This document shows, one piece after another, positions 62,287 through 64,000 of a stretch of 64,000 bases of DNA (its first letter is position 1; each line of letters starts with the position of its first letter). The notes under the pieces are model-generated. The model worked only from the letters and a program-made list of their open reading frames with translations. It was not told the DNA's origin and did no database searches. Origin of the DNA: Cliona cf. orientalis (Eukaryota; Porifera; Demospongiae; Clionaida; Clionaidae); contig OZ005697.1 of NCBI GenBank assembly GCA_963930775.1, positions 2,046,001 through 2,110,000 on the forward strand. The letters are read 5' to 3'. Both the position numbers and the translations under genes were made by a program.

Positions 62287-62343
<57 letters not shown>
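62287..62343. repeat. (TC)n microsatellite
   Basis: About 28 TC units, within a pyrimidine-rich tract (62262-62375). Confidence 0.95.
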
Positions 62344-62346
<3 letters not shown>

Positions 62347-62544
62347 TTCCCTTCATCTTCTTTCTCTCTTTCCTTTTGGGGGGAAGCTGGGTGTTTTAAA
62401 GGGGAAGCTTCCCCCCCCCACCCCTCCCCCACTTGATGAAACCCTGCCCTTTATATATGACTATTTCCACTTAGTAAAAATTATAGTCGCTAGTATACGG
62501 ATGCTAGCTAATAGAGGATATGGACTATTATGTATACAGCTATC

Positions 62545-62556
62545 TATAAATTAAGA
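62545..62556 (+). promoter_or_regulatory. TATA-type core promoter of G14
   Basis: TATAAATTAAGA, 46 bp before the ATG at 62603. Confidence 0.6.
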
Positions 62557-62602
62557 TTCTAGCTGACACTCAGCTACAACTTTTCAAGTTCCCCTTTTCA
62601 GT

Positions 62603-64000
62603 ATGAGGTTCCATCCACTGAACACTGTCATCATCATTTGTGGTTTATGTGATTTTGCAAGTGAGAGTTATGTACTACTAGTTACTAGCCATCTATTGAG
62701 TTTGAGTGCACTGAATGATATTAACCTATTAGCTATAGAAATAAAAGACGATCATTGTACATTGTACAGGAACACTACAAATATTCAATGGCACATTAAT
62801 AGAGATTACCTGTACAAGTTCAGCTGCTGTGCCAATTTATCGTCTGGTGGAACAAGGAATAGTGTATGATTTATATGACCAGCTGCCAGACTTATTTGAT
62901 ATTGAGGCAAGACCCTCTCCGATTGGAGACAATGTCACTCTCTACATCAATGGAACCAACCGCTCCAATAATGTGACTGTTAAGTGCGGAACTGTTACAG
63001 TAGATGTATCTTCAGGAATTTCATTTGATGTTCATTTTACATTGATCCTTGAGTTTGTTGGTAAGTTCATCAGTCTAACTATTTTGTTACTCGATAATAA
63101 TTATTAGCTATGTAGGCATTCTTCCAGCTCCAAATGATGTGCACTATACTGAAGATCCTCCTGGATACCTACAAATACTTTGGAAACCACCAACATTAGA
63201 TTCTGAAGAGCTTGATTCACAAAATATTAGTATTAAAAAAGATGCCAGGATAATTTATTACACAATTTACATCAGCACTGAAGAGTCAACAATAGTACAA
63301 GTCTACAATGCTTCAGGGCCATCTTTTGCACTTGGAATTGACAAGATTCCTTGCAGTTTCTGGCTTCAGGTGGCAGCAGTGAACCCAGCTGGGGTGGGAG
63401 AACGCAGTCCCCCAAAAACTTTTGACTGTGAGTTTGCATGATCAATACACAATGACAATGAAGAATTTTCTGCATGTTAGGGAGATAATAGTAGTATAGT
63501 GATTACAGTCACAATATTACATTACTCCCATAGGCAAGAGTATGGATTACAGCTGTAATTGTACTCTCACTCTGTAATTAGTACTCCTAGAATTAGCCTA
63601 ATTTTTATCAATTAATCACGTACTTTTAATCCTCGGACATGCAATTAGGGCAGCAACAGTGCTCTTACGAGTACTCCTATGGCCAAATAGCATTCACTAT
63701 ATCACTCATACTATTACTGACCATATTCGTACTGATTACTTCCCTAATTATGCTCTGAAGTGTAAGATTAATATAATTATTATGCTAATAATATTCTCCA
63801 CTGTCTATAATAGCACATACAGGATGTATAGGTTCCACAAGTTCGACCACAATCATGATCATCGAGTCTATTCCAGCATCCAGTGCATTATTAGGTGAAC
63901 ATAGTAGTGAATATTACTACAATCACCATGCAGCATAGCTGCTAATAGTGATGAGATTGTATTAAGATTTTTATATACAGTTGGTGAAGTCACAGGAATA
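62603..64000 (+). CDS. G14: Ig-FN3 transmembrane receptor, 3' end outside window
   Basis: Exons 62603-62660, 62770-63060, 63116-63427, 63814-63894 and 63981 to the window end, where the helix exon begins VGEVTGI. Exon 1 uses a GTGAGA donor. The Ig domain has two extra residues after the first Cys (CTSSAAVPIYRLVEQG) and the longest loop after the second (GTVTVDVSSGISF). FN3 has KDARIIYYTIYIST and ends at PPKTFD, two codons shorter than usual. Intron 3 is long (386 bp). The stalk exon uses TTAG before its GTGAAC donor (ASSALLG). Everything seen is open; the tail exons lie beyond the window. Confidence 0.85.

Larger units (their letters stand above)
59754..62602. other. Spacer G13-G14
   Basis: Contains a copy of the antisense frame (about 59930-60150 on the minus strand, open over the conserved segment but shifted before it), a GGGAGAGAGAGGGAGGGAGAG purine stretch near 60640, a 23-base G-run at 60811-60833, a possible untranslated exon after the acceptor at about 61053, one MITE and a (TC)n run. 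No intact gene. Confidence 0.5.

Overview
The window is eukaryotic, metazoan DNA: AT-rich, full of short GT-AG introns, microsatellites, small inverted-repeat transposons, tRNA-derived SINE pieces and retroelement fragments. Short introns, A+T-rich spacers and many TAGCTA-type runs suggest a marine sponge (a demosponge such as Amphimedon) or another early-branching animal. This is a judgement from composition and style, not a database match.

The main content is one tandem, same-strand (+) array of a single receptor gene family. I count 14 gene-sized members (G1-G14) plus two promoter/first-exon relics. The standard member has 8 exons and encodes about 400 residues: (1) signal peptide; (2) an Ig-like domain of about 95 residues with one Cys pair and conserved N-glycosylation sites; (3) a fibronectin type III domain; (4) a short Ser/Thr-rich stalk with one Cys; (5) a transmembrane helix and basic stop-transfer; (6) an acidic cytoplasmic exon; (7) a highly conserved cytoplasmic exon with two tyrosine motifs, YAEI and YAVL; (8) a short acidic C-terminus. 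Introns 1-4 are all phase 1, intron 5 phase 2, introns 6 and 7 phase 0, and the reading frame holds exon by exon in the intact members.

Layout: G1 (5' cut by the window edge) 1-2021; G2 4155-6539; G3 8551-10761 (stop codon at the start of the tail); G4 12897-15263; G5 16964-19247 (mosaic); G6 20558-23019; G7 25007-27372; G8 28662-32131 (tail frameshift); G9 34237-35752 (tail exons deleted); G10 36743-37985 (pseudogene); G11 40238-41744 (divergent, short tail); a transposon-rich island at about 41.7-49 kb (an interrupted Ty3/Gypsy-type pol fragment, and four tandem copies of a unit of about 630 bp carrying a tRNA-like SINE head); G12 49002-51274 (pseudogene); a second repeat island at 51.3-55.7 kb (SINE pieces, an inverted-repeat element, a retrotransposon 3' end); G13 56022-59753; G14 62603 to the window end (3' cut).

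Most canonical members have a TATA-type element (TATAAATTAAGA) about 40-50 bp before the ATG, so each copy seems to carry its own promoter. Spacers between genes are themselves repeated and hold conserved blocks with an unexplained antisense reading frame. Neighbour-to-neighbour comparison shows block duplication (G4-G6 against G6-G8), exon mosaics (G5, G10, G12), and repeated loss of the tyrosine-bearing tail (G3, G8, G9, G11) while the ectodomain and membrane anchor stay open. Together this looks like a fast-evolving cluster of cell-surface recognition receptors with tyrosine-based signalling, comparable in architecture to invertebrate allorecognition or innate-immune receptor clusters. The function is inferred, not shown.
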